From Eutreptiella sp. 'Long Island Sound 2002' (Eukaryota; Euglenozoa; Euglenophyceae; Eutreptiales; Eutreptiaceae), in NCBI GenBank assembly GCA_964036045.1, contig OZ038383.1:7394430-7458429 (forward strand): a stretch of 64,000 nt of DNA, given 5' to 3'. The position numbers and the translations under genes were made by a program. The notes under the pieces were generated by a model that saw only the letters and a list, made by a program, of their open reading frames with translations, did not search any database and was not told where the DNA came from. This document shows, one piece after another, positions 9,250 through 21,650 of the stretch (positions are counted from its first letter, which is position 1; each line of letters opens with the position of its first letter).

Positions 9250-12200
9250 TTGTATAGCCATGAGGTCCGGTTGTGGGCCCCTTCTCATTTTGTCCCCCGC
9301 TCTGAAGTGTTGGGGTCCCCCTCGGCGGGTGGGGTTATGTAGCCACCGGTACCACTTTTGGGCCAATTCTATCCCCCCCCCCCCCCCGCTCTGAAGCATT
9401 GCGGACCCCCCAGGAGTCAGGGGTTATGTAGTCCCACGGCACACTTGTCGGCCACTTCTATTTTCCCCCCCCAATCTGAAGCATTGCGGACCCCCCATGT
9501 GTCAGGGGTTATGTAGCCACTGGGCCCACTTGTCGGCCACTTCTATCCCCCCCCCCCGCTCTTAAGCATTGCGCACCCCCCAGGTGTCAGGGGGTTATGT
9601 AGCCACCCGGTCCAATTGCAGGCCACTTCCGATTTTGTCCCCCGCACAGAAGTGTTGATCCGCGGGAGTTCCCCTGGTGGTCGTGGACCGGGGCGCCAAG
9701 GCGAGAAACAAGTCGCCTGGCTCAGCGCCGCCGCGTACCCCGTGTGGGGCCAGCCGCAATGGAGTAGCACCATGCGGTGTCATCCATCAGAGTGGGCTGG
9801 GGAAACGTAGTGCGACACAAGAACTTCTGGGGAGGATATTGGCGCCCACCTCCTGCCTCGTGGCCATGAAATGACATGGCCCTTTTTCGTCCCCGTGTCA
9901 TGTGTGTGACCTTGAGCCGTTTTCCCCACGGATTGTGCGATCCCCGGCCTGGATATCCCCACTAGTGACGCCGTGCGGCTATGGACCGCTCTGGGGCCCA
10001 AGCTTTGCCGTGTGGCAGCAACATGATGCCAAGTGTGAGCCGTGGGGCTGGCAATTTGAGCTGGGCCCCGCTGCTGCAGCCGTACCGTCTGGGCTGGGCC
10101 CTGCTGCTGCAGCCGAGCCAACCGGGGCTGAGCCCCTACTGCCGGAGCCGCGCCAGTAGGGGCTAGGCCCCTACTCTAGCAGCCGTGCCCAGTGTCACAT
10201 GTGTGATGTTGAGCTGTTTTCCCCAGGGATCGTGCCATCCCCAGCCCAGATATCCCCACCCGTGACGCCGTGCGGCTATGGACGGCTCTCGGGCCCCGGC
10301 TTTGCTGTGTGGCAGCAACATGATGCCAGGTGTGAGCTGTGGGGCTGGCGATTAGAGCTAGGCCCTGTTGCTGCAGCTGTAAAGTCCGGGTTGGGCCCTA
10401 CTGCTGCAGCCGAGCCAACTGGGGCGGGGCCTTTGTTGCCGGAGCCGCGCCAGTTGGGGCTGGGCCCTTGCTGCTACAGCCGTGCCGATTGGGGCTGGGC
10501 GCCTACTGCTGCAGCTGCGCCTATTGGGGCTGGGCCCCTGCTGCCGGAGCCGCGCCGATTGGGGCTGGGCCCCTGCTGCTGCAGCTGCGCCGAATGGGGC
10601 TGGGCCCCTCCCGTCGTAGCCGCACCAATTGGGGCTGGGCCCCTGCTGCCGCAGCCGCGCCGATCGGGACCCCCCAAGGGGCAGAAGTTATATAGCGTTG
10701 CGGACCCTCCCAGTGGTAGAGGTTATGTAGCCACCTAGCCCACTTGTGGGCCACATCTGATTTTGTCTCCCGCTGTGAAGCGTTGCAGACCCCTTAGTTG
10801 GCAGGGGTTATGTAGCCAACCGCCCCACTTGTGGGCCACTTCTGGTTTTGTTCCCGGCCGTGAAGCGTTGCGTACCCCCCAGGTGGCAAGCGTTATGTAA
10901 CCTCCAGGCCCACTTGTGGGTGACTTGTGATTTTGTGCCCCGCTCTCAAGTGTTGCAGACCCCTCAGGCGGCAGGGGTCATGTAGCCAGCCGCCCCACTT
11001 GTGGGCTGCTTCTGATTTTGTCCCCCGCTTTGAAGCGTCGGGGACCCTCCGTGCGGCAGGGGTGATGTAGCCACCAGGTCCGCTTGTGGGCCACCGGTGG
11101 TTTTGTACCCCGCTGAGAAGCGTTAGGGACCCCATGCGGGAGGGGTTATGTAGCCACCCGGCCCACTTTCAGGCCACTTTTGGAATTCATTTTGTCCCTT
11201 GCACTGAAGCGCCGTTGACCCCCGAGGTGACAGGGGGCTGCCCCCGGGCCCCCTTGTGGGCCACTTCAGATTTTGTTTCGCGCTCCAAAGCGTTGGGCAT
11301 CGCCAAGGCGACAGGGGTTATATAGCCATGAGGTCCGGTTGTGGGCCCCTTCTCATTTTGTCCCTCGCATTGAAGTGTTGGGGTCCCCCTCGGCGGGTGG
11401 GGTTATGTAGCCACCGGTACCACTTTTGGGCCAATTCTATCCCCCCCCCCCCCCCGCTCTGAAGCATTGCGGACCCCCCAGGAGTCAGGGGTTATGTAGT
11501 CCCACGGCACACTTGTCGGCCACTTCTATTTTCCCCCCCCAATCTGAAGCATTGCGGACCCCCCATGTGTCAGGGGTTATGTAGCCACTGGGCCCACTTG
11601 TCGGCCACTTCTATCCCCCCCCCCCGCTCTTAAGCATTGCGCACCCCCCAGGTGTCAGGGGGTTATGTAGCCACCCGGTCCAATTGCAGGCCACTTCCGA
11701 TTTTGTCCCCCGCACAGAAGTGTTGATCCGCGGGAGTTCCCCTGGTGGTCGTGGACCGGGGCGCCAAGGCGAGAAACAAGTCGCCTGGCTCAGCGCCGCC
11801 GCGTACCCCGTGTGTGGCCAGCCGCAATGGAGTAGCACCATGCGGTGTCATCCATCAGAGTGGGCTGGGGAAACGTAGTGCGACACAAGAACTTCTGGGG
11901 AGGATATTGGCGCCCACCTCCTGCCTCGTGGCCATGAAATGACATGGCCCTTTTTCGTCCCCGTGTCATGTGTGTGACCTTGAGCCGTTTTCCCCACGGA
12001 TTGTGCGATCCCCGGCCTGGATATCCCCACTAGTGACGCCGTGCGGCTATGGACCGCTCTGGGGCCCAAGCTTTGCCGTGTGGCAGCAACATGATGCCAA
12101 GTGTGAGCCGTGGGGCTGGCAATTTGAGCTGGGCCCCGCTGCTGCAGCCGTACCGTCTGGGCTGGGCCCTGCTGCTGCAGCCGAGCCAACCGGGGCTGAG

Positions 12201-15200
12201 CCCCTACTGCCGGAGCCGCGCCAGTAGGGGCTAGGCCCCTACTCTAGCAGCCGTGCCCAGTGTCACATGTGTGATGTTGAGCTGTTTTCCCCAGGGATCG
12301 TGCCATCCCCAGCCCAGATATCCCCACCCGTGACGCCGTGCGGCTATGGACGGCTCTCGGGCCCCGGCTTTGCTGTGTGGCAGCAACATGATGCCAGGTG
12401 TGAGCTGTGGGGCTGGCGATTAGAGCTAGGCCCTGTTGCTGCAGCTGTAAAGTCCGGGTTGGGCCCTACTGCTGCAGCCGAGCCAACTGGGGCGGGGCCT
12501 TTGTTGCCGGAGCCGCGCCAGTTGGGGCTGGGCCCTTGCTGCTACAGCCGTGCCGATTGGGGCTGGGCGCCTACTGCTGCAGCTGCGCCTATTGGGGCTG
12601 GGCCCCTGCTGCCGGAGCCGCGCCGATTGGGGCTGGGCCCCTGCTGCTGCAGCTGCGCCGAATGGGGCTGGGCCCCTCCCGTCGTAGCCGCACCAATTGG
12701 GGCTGGGCCCCTGCTGCCGCAGCCGCGCCGATCGGGACCCCCCAAGGGGCAGAAGTTATATAGCGTTGCGGACCCTCCCAGTGGTAGAGGTTATGTAGCC
12801 ACCTAGCCCACTTGTGGGCCACATCTGATTTTGTCTCCCGCTGTGAAGCGTTGCAGACCCCTTAGTTGGCAGGGGTTATGTAGCCAACCGCCCCACTTGT
12901 GGGCCACTTCTGGTTTTGTTCCCGGCCGTGAAGCGTTGCGTACCCCCCCCAGGTGGCAAGCGTTATGTAACCTCCAGGCCCACTTGTGGGTGACTTGTGA
13001 TTTTGTGCCCCGCTCTCAAGTGTTGCAGACCCCTCAGGCGGCAGGGGTCATGTAGCCAGCCGCCCCACTTGTGGGCTGCTTCTGATTTTGTCCCCCGCTT
13101 TGAAGCGTCGGGGACCCTCCGTGCGGCAGGGGTGATGTAGCCACCAGGTCCGCTTGTGGGCCACCGGTGGTTTTGTACCCCGCTGAGAAGCGTTAGGGAC
13201 CCCATGCGGGAGGGGTTATGTAGCCACCCGGCCCACTTTCAGGCCACTTTTGGAATTCATTTTGTCCCTTGCACTGAAGCGCCGTTGACCCCCGAGGTGA
13301 CAGGGGGCTGCCCCCGGGCCCCCTTGTGGGCCACTTCAGATTTTGTTTCGCGCTCCAAAGCGTTGGGCATCGCCAAGGCGACAGGGGTTATATAGCCATG
13401 AGGTCCGGTTGTGGGCCCCTTCTCATTTTGTCCCTCGCATTGAAGTGTTGGGGTCCCCCTCGGCGGGTGGGGTTATGTAGCCACCGGTACCCCTTTTGGG
13501 CCAATTCTATCCCCCCCCCCCCCCCGCTCTGAAGCATTGCGGACCCCCCAGGAGTCAGGGGTTATGTAGTCCCACGGCACACTTGTCGGCCACTTCTATT
13601 TTCCCCCCCCAATCTGAAGCATTGCGGACCCCCCATGTGTCAGGGGTTATGTAGCCACTGGGCCCACTTGTCGGCCACTTCTATCCCCCCCCCCCGCTCT
13701 TAAGCATTGCGCACCCCCCAGGTGTCAGGGGGTTATGTAGCCACCCGGTCCAATTGCAGGCCACTTCCGATTTTGTCCCCCGCACAGAAGTGTTGATCCG
13801 CGGGAGTTCCCCTGGTGGTCGTGGACCGGGGCGCCAAGGCGAGAAACAAGTCGCCTGGCTCAGCGCCGCCGCGTACCCCGTGTGGGGCCAGCCGCAATGG
13901 AGTAGCACCATGCGGTGTCATCCATCAGAGTGGGCTGGGGAAACGTAGTGCGACACAAGAACTTCTGGGGAGGATATTGGCGCCCACCTCCTGCCTCGTG
14001 GCCATGAAATGACATGGCCCTTTTTCGTCCCCGTGTCATGTGTGTGACCTTGAGCCGTTTTCCCCACGGATTGTGCGATCCCCGGCCTGGATATCCCCAC
14101 TAGTGACGCCGTGCGGCTATGGACCGCTCTGGGGCCCAAGCTTTGCCGTGTGGCAGCAACATGATGCCAAGTGTGAGCCGTGGGGCTGGCAATTTGAGCT
14201 GGGCCCCGCTGCTGCAGCCGTACCGTCTGGGCTGGGCCCTGCTGCTGCAGCCGAGCCAACCGGGGCTGAGCCCCTACTGCCGGAGCCGCGCCAGTAGGGG
14301 CTAGGCCCCTACTCTAGCAGCCGTGCCCAGTGTCACATGTGTGATGTTGAGCTGTTTTCCCCAGGGATCGTGCCATCCCCAGCCCAGATATCCCCACCCG
14401 TGACACCGTGCGGCTATGGACGGCTCTCGGGCCCCGGCTTTGCTGTGTGGCAGCAACATGATGCCAGGTGTGAGCTGTGGGGCTGGCGATTAGAGCTAGG
14501 CCCTGTTGCTGCAGCTGTAAAGTCCGGGTTGGGCCCTACTGCTGCAGCCGAGCCAACTGGGGCGGGGCCTTTGTTGCCGGAGCCGCGCCAGTTGGGGCTG
14601 GGCCCTTGCTGCTACAGCCGTGCCGATTGGGGCTGGGCGCCTACTGCTGCAGCTGCGCCTATTGGGGCTGGGCCCCTGCTGCCGGAGCCGCGCCGATTGG
14701 GGCTGGGCCCCTGCTGCTGCAGCTGCGCCGAATGGGGCTGGGCCCCTCCCGTCGTAGCCGCACCAATTGGGGCTGGGCCCCTGCTGCCGCAGCCGCGCCG
14801 ATCGGGACCCCCCAAGGGGCAGAAGTTATATAGCGTTGCGGACCCTCCCAGTGGTAGAGGTTATGTAGCCACCTAGCCCACTTGTGGGCCACATCTGATT
14901 TTGTCTCCCGCTGTGAAGCGTTGCAGACCCCTTAGTTGGCAGGGGTTATGTAGCCAACCGCCCCACTTGTGGGCCACTTCTGGTTTTGTTCCCGGCCGTG
15001 AAGCGTTGCGTACCCCCCAGGTGGCAAGCGTTATGTAACCTCCAGGCCCACTTGTGGGTGACTTGTGATTTTGTGCCCCGCTCTGAAGTGTTGCAGACCC
15101 CTCAGGCGGCAGGGGTCATGTAGCCAGCCGCGCCACTTGTGGGCTGCTTCTGATTTTGTCCCCCGCTTTGAAGCGTCGGGGACCCTCCGTGCGGCAGGGG

Positions 15201-17525
15201 TGATGTAGCCACCAGGTCCGCTTGTGGGCCATTGGTGGTTTTGTACCCCGCTGAGAAGCGTTAGGGACCCCATGCGGGAGGGGTTATGTAGCCACCCGGC
15301 CCACTTCCAGGCCACTTTTGGAATTCATTTTGTCCCTTGCACTGAAGCGCCGTTGACCCCCGAGGTGACAGGGGGCTGCCCCCGGGCCCCCTTGTGGGCC
15401 ACTTCAGATTTTGTTTCGCGCTCCAAAGCGTTGGGCATCGCCAAGGCGACAGGGGTTATATAGCCATGAGGTCCGGTTGTGGGCCCCTTCTCATTTTGTC
15501 CCTCGCATTGAAGTGTTGGGGTCCCCCTCGGCGGGTGGGGTTATGTAGCCACCGGTACCACTTTTGGGCCAATTCTATCCCCCCCCCCCCGTTCTGAAGC
15601 ATTGCGGACCCCCCAGGAGTCAGGGGTTATGTAGTCCCACGGCACACTTGTCGGCCACTTCTATTCCCCCCCCCCAATCTGAAGCATTGCGGACCCCCCA
15701 TGTGTCAGGGGTTATGTAGCCACTGGGCCCACTTGTCGGCCACTTCCATCCCCCCCCCCCGCTCTTAAACATTGCGCACCCCCCAGGTGTCAGGGGGTTA
15801 TGTAGCCACCCGGTCCAATTGCAGGCCACTTCCGATTTTGTCCCCCGCACAGAAGTGTTGATCCGCGGGAGTTCCCCTGGTGGTCGTGGACCGGGGCGCC
15901 AAGGCGAGAAACAAGTCGCCTGGCTCAGCGCCGCCGCGTACCCCGTGTGGGGCCAGCCGCAATGGAGTAGCACCATGCGGTGTCATCCATCAGAGTGGGC
16001 TGGGGAAACGTAGTGCGACACAAGAACTTCTGGGGAGGATATTGGCGCCCACCTCCTGCCTCGTGGCCATGAAATGACATGGCCCTTTTTCGTCCCCGTG
16101 TCATGTGTGTGACGTTGAGCCGTTTTCCCCACGGATTGTGCGATCCCCGGCCTGGATATCCCCACTAGTGACGCCGTGCGGCTATGGACCGCTCTGGGGC
16201 CCAAGCTTTGCCGTGTGGCAGCAACATGATGCCAAGTGTGAGCCGTGGGGCTGGCAATTTGAGCTGGGCCCCGCTGCTGCAGCCGTACCGTCTGGGCTGG
16301 GCCCTGCTGCTGCAGCCGAGCCAACCGGGGCTGAGCCCCTACTGCCGGAGCCGCGCCAGTAGGGGCTAGGCCCCTACTCTAGCAGCCGTGCCCAGTGTCA
16401 CATGTGTGATGTTGAGCTGTTTTCCCCAGGGATCGTGCCATCCCCAGCCCAGATATCCCCACCCGTGACGCCGTGCGGCTATGGACGGCTCTCGGGCCCC
16501 CGCTTTGCTGTGTGGCAGCAACATGATGCCAGGTGTGAGCTGTGGGGCTGGCGATTAGAGCTAGGCCCTGTTGCTGCAGCCGTAAAGTCTGGGCTGGGCC
16601 CTACTGCTGCAGCCGAGCCAACTGGGGCGGGGCCTTTGTTGCCGGAGCCGCGCCAGCTGGGGCTGGGCCCTTGCTGCTACAGCCGTGCCGATTGGGGCTG
16701 GGCGCCTACTGCTGCAGCTGCGCCTATTGGGGCTGGGCCCCTGCTGCCGGAGCCGCGCCGATTGGGGCTGGGCCCCTGCTGCTGCAGCTGCGCCGAATGG
16801 GGCTGGCCCCCTCCCGTCGTAGCCGCACCAATTGGGGCTGGGCCCCTGCTGCTGCAGCCGCGCCGATCGGGACCCCCCAAGGGGCAGAAGTTATATAGCG
16901 TTGCGGACCCTCCCAGTGGTAGAGGTTATGTAGCCACCTAGCCCACTTGTGGGCCACATCTGATTTTGTCTCCCGCTGTGAAGCGTTGCAGACCCCTCAG
17001 TTGGCAGGGGTTATGTAGCTAACCGCCCCACTTGTGGGCCACTTCTGGTTTTGTTCCCGGCCGTGAAGCGTTGCGTACCCCCCAGGTGGCAAGCGTTATG
17101 TAACCTCCAGGCCCACTTGTGGGTGACTTGTGATTTTGTGCCCCGCTCTGAAGTGTTGCAGACCCCTCAGGCGGCAGGGGTCATGTAGCCAGCCGCCCCA
17201 CTTGTGGGCTGCTTCTGATTTTGTCCCCCGCTTTGAAGCGTCGGGGACCCTCCGTGCGGCAGGGGTGATGTAGCCACCAGGTCCGCTTGTGGGCCACTGG
17301 TGGTTTTGTACCCCGCTGAGAAGCGTTAGGGACCCCATGCGGGAGGGGTTATGTAGCCACCCGGCCCACGTCCAGGCCACTTTTGGAATTCATTTTGTCC
17401 CTTGCACTGAAGCGCCGTTGACCCCCGAGGTGACAGGGGGCTGCCCTCGGGCCCCCTTGTGGGCCACTTCAGATTTTGTTTCGCGCTCCAAAGCGTTGGG
17501 CATCGCCAAGGCGACAGGGGTTATA
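9250..17525 (+). repeat. Higher-order repeat, four ~2.07-kb copies
   Basis: Copies begin at about 9250, 11318, 13388 and 15455 (steps 2068, 2070 and ~2066) and end near 17525. They differ by only a few substitutions and C-tract length changes (for example GGGGCCAGC versus GTGGCCAGC near 9750 and 11816). Each copy contains family-A units plus a non-unit insert (first copy ~9655-10672). Homogeneity implies recent amplification or ongoing gene conversion (inference). Confidence 0.95.
9655..10672 (+). repeat. Non-unit insert of the higher-order repeat with ~297-bp duplication and 35-bp minisatellite
   Basis: This segment replaces the normal units inside each 2.07-kb copy (also at about 11723-12740, 13793-14810 and 15858-16875). 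Within it a block starting GTGTCATGTGTGTGA at 9895 recurs at 10192 in diverged form (GTGTCACATGTGTGA), a period of about 297 bp. The rest, about 10390-10670, is a minisatellite of 35-bp units on GGGGCTGGGCCCCTGCTGC plus a CCG/GCAGCCGCGCC part. Because 35 is not a multiple of three, frames rotate from unit to unit and are open on both strands. I do not call a gene. Confidence 0.88.
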
Positions 17526-20500
17526 TAGCCACTTGGCCCTTTTGTGGGCCACTTTTGATTTTGTCCCTCGCATTGAAGCGTTGCGGACCTTGCAAGTGGC
17601 AAACACTATGTAGCCACCTGGCCCACTTGTGGGCCACCTCTGATTTTGTCCCCTGCTGCACAGGGTTGTGGAACCCCTTGGTTGGTAGGGGTTATGTAGC
17701 CACGTGGCCCATTTGTGGGCCACTTCTGGTTTTGTCCCCCGCCTTGAAGGGTTGGGGAACCCCTTGGTTGGTAGGGGTTTCGTAGCCACCTTGCCCATGG
17801 GTGTCCCACTTTTGATCTTGTCCCCTGCTTTGAAGCGTTGGAGACCCTTTAGTTGGAAGCGGTTATGTAGCCAACCGCCCCACTTGTGGGCCACTTCTGG
17901 TTTTGTTCCCCGCTGTGAAGCGTTGGGGACTCCCGATGCGGGAAGGGTTATGTAACCTCCAGGCCCACTTGTGGGCGACTTGTGATTTTGTACCCTGCTC
18001 TGAAGCGTTGGAGACCCCTCAGGCGGCAGGGGTTATGTAGGCAGCTGCCCCACATGTCGGCTACTTCTGATTTTGTCCCCCGCTCTGAAGCTTTCGGGAC
18101 CCTCCGTGCAGCACAGGTTATGTAGCCACCCGGCCCACTTGATGGCGACCTCTCATTTTGTACCTTGCTCAGAAGCGTTGGGGAACCCAGGCAGGAGGGG
18201 TTATGTAGCCACCCGGCCCGCTTGCGGGCCACTTTTGAAACTCATTTTGTCCCCTGCACTCAACCGCTGTGGACCCCCGAGGTAATACGGGGCTGCCCCC
18301 GGGCCCCTTTGTGGGCCACTTCTGATTTTGGCCCCAGGCCGAAGTATTGGGGAATCCCTGGGCGGCAGTGTTTAAGCAGTCAGCCTCCCCCCCGGTGGGC
18401 CTTCTCTAAGTTTGTGTGGCGCTCTGAAGCGTTGGGGACCCCCCAAGCGGCAAGGGTTATGTAGCCAGTGGGCCCACTTGTGGGCTCTTTCTGATTTTGT
18501 CTCGCACTTTGAAGCGTCGGGACCCTCTGGGCGGCAGGGGTGATGTAGCCACGAGGTCCGCTTGTGGGCCACTGGTGGTTTTGTACCCCGCTAAGAAGTG
18601 CTGGGGACCCCATGCGGGAGGGGTTATGTAGCCACCCGGCCCACTTGCAGGCCACTTTTGGAACTCATTTTGTCCCTTGCACTGAAGCGCCGTGGAGCCC
18701 GAGGTGACATGGGGCTGCCCCCGGGCCCCCTTGTGGGCCACTTCAGATTTTGTTTCGCGCTCTAAAGCGTTGGGCATCGCCAAGGTGGCAGGGGTTATAT
18801 AGCCACTTGGCCCTTTTGTGGGCCACTTTTGATTTTGTCCCCCGCATTGAAGCGTTGCGGACCTTGCAAGTGGCAAAGGTTATGTAGCCACCCGGCCCAC
18901 TTGTGGGCCACCTCTGATTTTGTCCGCCGCTTTGATGGGTTGTGGAACCCCTTGGTTGGTAGGGGTTATGTAGCCACCCTGCCCACTTGTGGACCATTTC
19001 TGATTTTGTTCCCTGCTTTGAAGCGTTGGAGACCTTTTAGTTGGCAAGGGTTACGTAGCCAACCGGCCCACTTGTGGGCCACTTTTGGTTTTGTCCTCCA
19101 ATGTGAAGCGTTGGGGACCACCTAAGCGGCAAGGGTTATGTAGCCTCCCGGCCCGCTTGTGGGCGTGTGATTTTGTGCCCCGCTCTGAAGCGTTCCAAAC
19201 CCCTTAGGCTTCAGGGGTTATGTAGCCAACCGGCCCTGCAGGCCGCTATTGAAACTCATTTTGTTCCCTGCATTGAAGCGCTGTGGACCACCGAGGTGAC
19301 AGGGGGATGCCCCCGGGCCCCCTTGTAGGCCACTTCTGATTTTGGCCCTCCGCCGAAGTATTCGGGAACCCCTCGGCGGCAGTGTTTAAGTAGCCAGCCG
19401 CCCCCTTTGTGGGCCTTCTCTGATTTTGTCTTACGCTTTGAAGCGTTGGGGACCCCCCAAGCGGCAAGGGTTGCGTAGCCAGCTGGCCCACTTGTGGGCT
19501 ACTTCTGATTTTGTCCCGCGCTCTGAAGCGTTGGGGACCCTCTGGGCGGCAGGGGTGATGTACCCACCAGGCCCGCTTGCGGGCCACTGGTGGTTTTGTG
19601 CCCCGCTAAGAAACATTGGGAACCCAGGCGGGAGGGGTTATGTAGCCACCCGGCCCAATTCCAGGCCACTTTTGGAACTCATTTTGTCCTCTGCGCTGAA
19701 GCGCCGTTGACCCCTGAGGTGACAGGGGGCTGCCCCCGGGCCCCCTTGTGGGCCGCTTCTGATTTTGTTTTGCGCTCTCCAACGTTGGGCATCGCCAAGG
19801 CGGCAGGGGTTATATAGCCACCCGGCCCTTTTGTGGGCCACTTTTGAATTTGTCCCCCGCATTGAAGCGTTGCAGACCTTGCAAGTGGCAGAGGTTATGT
19901 AGCCACCCGGCCCACTTGTGGGCCACCTCTGATTTTGTCCCCTGCTGTGCAGGGTTGTGGAACCCCTTGGTTGGTAGGGGTTATGTAGCCACCTGGCCCA
20001 CTTGTGGGCCACCTCTGATTTTGCTCCCGGAAGGGTTGGGGACCCCCTGGGCGGCCGGGCTTATGTAGGCAACCGGCCCACTTGTGGGCCTCTCTCGAGG
20101 TTCTCCCCCGCACTAAAGTGCCGTGGACACCTTAGGCGGCAAGGGTTACGTAGCCACCCGGCCTACTTTTTGGCCCATTCTGATTTTGTCCCCCGCATTG
20201 AAGCATTGGGGACCCCATAGGCGGCAGGGGTTATGTGGCCACCTGGCCATTTGTGGGCTACTACGGATTTTCAACCGCATAGAAGTGTTGGTGACCCCCC
20301 CCCCCTAGCAGCCGCTGGCCCCCTTGTAGGCCACCTCTAATTTTGCCCCCCGCATTGAAGCGTTGGGTACCCCCCCTGGCGGCAGGGATTATGTAGCCTC
20401 GAGGCCCGATTCCGGGCCACTTCTCATTTTGTCCCCCGCTCTCGAAGTGTTTGGGTCCCCCTAGGCGGGTGGGTTTCTGTAGCCGTTGGACATACTTGTG

Positions 20501-21290
20501 GGCCACTTCTGACTTTGTCCCCTGCACAGAAGTGTTGTGGACCCCCTAGGGGGCAGGGGTTATGTTGCCGCTGGCCCCCTTGCGGGCCACTTCTAATTTT
20601 GTCCCCCGCACTGAAGCGTTGGGTACCCTCCCGGTGGCAGGGGTTATGTAACCACGAGGTCCGATTGTGGGCCACTTCTCATTTTGTCCCCTGCCCTGTG
20701 TTGGAGTCCCCCCAGGCGGGCGGGGTTATGTAGCCACCGGGCATACTTGTGGGCCACTTCTAATATTGTCCCCCACTCTGAAGAGTCGGGGACCCTCCAT
20801 GCAATAGGGGTTTTGTAGCCACCCGGCCCACTTGTGGGCCACTTCTGTTCCCCCCGCCCACTCTGAAGCGTTGAGGACCCCCTAGGCGGTAGTGATTATG
20901 TAGCCACCCCGCCCACTTGGTCTCAAGCTCTAAAGTATTGGGTACCTCCAAGGCGGGTTGCGTAGTCAAGCCACTTCTGATTTTTGTCTCTAGCATTTCA
21001 GCGTTGGGTATCCCCTAGGCGGTATTGCTATGTAGCCACCCGGCCCACTTGTGGGCCTACTCTAATTTTGCCTTACGCTTTGAAGCGTTGGGCACCCCCC
21101 AGGCTGCAGGGGTTGTGTAGCCACCCCGCCCACTTTTGGGCCATTTCTGATTTTGTCCCCCGTTGTAAAGCGTTGCAGACCCCCCATGCGGTAGGGGTTA
21201 TGTAGCCACCCGGCCCACTTGTGGGCCACTTCTGATTTTGTCTTTCGCATTGAAGCATTGCGGGCTTGGCGGGGTCGCCGGGCCCGGGTC
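17526..21290 (+). repeat. Older part of satellite family A with diverged 1,014-bp order
   Basis: Units here are more diverged than in the 2.07-kb block. A variant unit with GAAACTCATTTTGT occurs at 18237 and 19251, and one with GGAACTCATTTTGTCC at 18660 and 19674. Both pairs are exactly 1,014 bp apart, showing an older higher-order period of at least two copies. Toward 20300-21290 the units become irregular, with C-tract insertions. Confidence 0.8.
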
Positions 21291-21296
21291 CTTTAT

Positions 21297-21650
21297 ACCG
21301 ACCCCCCCCCCCCCCGCCTGGAAATTGGCACCGGAGTGCCGGACCATGGGCGCCAAAGGCGCCCTAAGGCAAATTTGCTTGAACCACTAGAGGGTCAAAA
21401 AATGGGTTTGCACCCTATGTGTCTGTACTCAAAATACTCCATTTTTTCACAAGAACCCAATGATGGATGAAAACCAACATGGACCAAATATGAATACCAC
21501 CCCTGTGCAGAGGTATGTCAGAGATGGCCCATACCCTAGTGGGTAAAGCAATAAGGTCATGGGTTCCATTCCCAGTGGGGGCAATTAGCAAGAGGCCAAA
21601 CAGGGTCGTGGACAAGATGGAAATTTTTTTTTGCTTTTTTATTTTTCTTG
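21297..21650 (+). other. Spacer between satellites A and B
   Basis: Non-repeat sequence between the two arrays. It holds a C tract (21302-21315), a perfect 7-bp stem hairpin GGGCGCC-AAA-GGCGCCC at 21348-21364, the tRNA-like segment at 21525-21592 and a T-rich run at 21621-21650. Confidence 0.7.
21525..21592 (+). repeat. tRNA-related SINE or tRNA pseudogene remnant
   Basis: The segment reads like an A-box region (CCTAGTGGGTAAAGC, 21534-21548) followed by a B-box-like GGGTTCCATTCCCAG (21560-21574). The B box differs from GGTTCGANTCC at one base. A T-arm of four paired bases can be drawn (TGGG/CCCA). The distance between boxes is too short for a normal tRNA, so the anticodon arm is missing. A T-rich run follows about 40 bp downstream. 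This is typical of decayed tRNA-derived SINE heads; a degraded tRNA gene is the alternative. Confidence 0.5.

Larger units (their letters stand above)
8660..21290 (+). repeat. Satellite family A, ~85-bp units
   Basis: A tandem array of about 12.6 kb. The unit contains, in order, GAAGCGTTGGGGACCCCCC, a GGCGGCAG block, GGGGTTATGTAGCCACC, the near-palindrome GGCCCACTTGTGGGCC, and CTTCTGATTTTGTCCCC with a C-rich tail. Units differ by substitutions, C-tract length and small indels. All units are in the same orientation. The central 16 bases can form a hairpin with a 7-bp stem in almost every unit. The many 60-180 residue open frames here are by-products of the repeat and occur on both strands. Confidence 0.95.

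Noticed and set aside
10199-10738. 179-residue open frame repeated identically in all four higher-order copies
   Set aside because: It is produced by a 35-bp minisatellite and satellite units; several other frames on both strands are equally open, and its conservation follows from recent copy amplification.
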